A stretch of DNA of 6,334 nt from an uncultured Clostridia bacterium (GTDB taxonomy: Bacteria > Bacillota > Clostridia > Lachnospirales > Lachnospiraceae), in contig CAMONF010000237.1 of NCBI GenBank assembly GCA_946620335.1, forward strand, positions 1 to 6,334. The letters are read 5' to 3'. Below are positions 6,330 through 6,334 of this stretch, piece after piece. A program made the translations under genes and the position numbers. The first letter of the stretch is position 1. Each line of letters begins with the position of its first letter. The notes under the pieces are model-generated. The model was given only the letters and a program-made list of their open reading frames with translations. It was not told where the DNA came from and searched no databases.

Positions 6330-6334
6330 ACTCG

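Larger units (their letters stand above)
5919..6334. other. Gene-poor region with repeats and hairpins
   Basis: No reading frame of convincing length or composition is present in these 416 bases. Visible content: palindromes up to 5974, an AT-rich stretch with a T6 run around 5990-5996, a set of degenerate CGTCA / GTC-CGAAACATGG repeats from 5923 to 6262, a strong minus-strand terminator at 6169-6210, and a weaker related hairpin at 6294-6319. On the minus strand the last 45 bases (6290-6334) are open and end in TGA, giving a 14-residue tail RVRIIKAVVPLQAF. This could be the end of a gene lying to the right but is too short to identify. Confidence 0.6.

Noticed and set aside
5919..6334. CRISPR array
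   Set aside because: The repeats are degenerate and unevenly spaced (8 to 141 bases) and lack regular spacers.

Overview
The window looks like an accessory region of an anaerobic, moderately GC-rich Firmicute, most likely a Lachnospiraceae-type Clostridium relative from gut or rumen. That placement is inferred from protein style (GPH symporter, AraC regulator, clostridial-type TnsA/TnsB and flavodoxin sequence) and strong AGGAGG-like ribosome binding sites. No marker gene fixes the taxon.

Layout, left to right. Bases 1-163 (minus strand) hold the back half of a flavodoxin gene that has lost its front and runs off the left edge. Bases 160-867 (minus) hold a chimeric open frame: part of a TnsA-like endonuclease joined in frame to the C-terminal part of a TnsB-like transposase, with the TnsA C-terminus and the whole TnsB DDE catalytic core missing. 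This is a scar of a Tn7-like element. A strong intrinsic terminator at 868-899 separates it from an intact divergent locus. That locus is a cytoplasmic alpha/beta hydrolase with a C-terminal PKD-like domain (972-3020, minus), a GPH-family cation symporter (3133-4539, minus) and, read the other way, an AraC-family regulator (4689-5918, plus). The 149-bp gap between symporter and regulator has overlapping divergent -10 boxes around an inverted repeat.

The likely logic is that the regulator senses a small molecule and controls the symporter, which imports it (or a related conjugate) with Na+ or H+. The hydrolase, which has no signal peptide, then cleaves it inside the cell. The substrate cannot be named from sequence; an ester or conjugate of plant or host origin is a reasonable guess.

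Bases 5919-6334 contain no convincing gene. They do contain unusual structure: nested palindromes just after the regulator, a set of degenerate repeats (CGTCA and GTC-CGAAACATGG types, nearly all in one orientation) resembling a transposase-binding end, a strong minus-strand terminator, and a second related hairpin near the right edge. With the TnsA/TnsB scar at the other side, this raises the possibility that the catabolic locus was carried by, or sits in the ruins of, a Tn7-like element.
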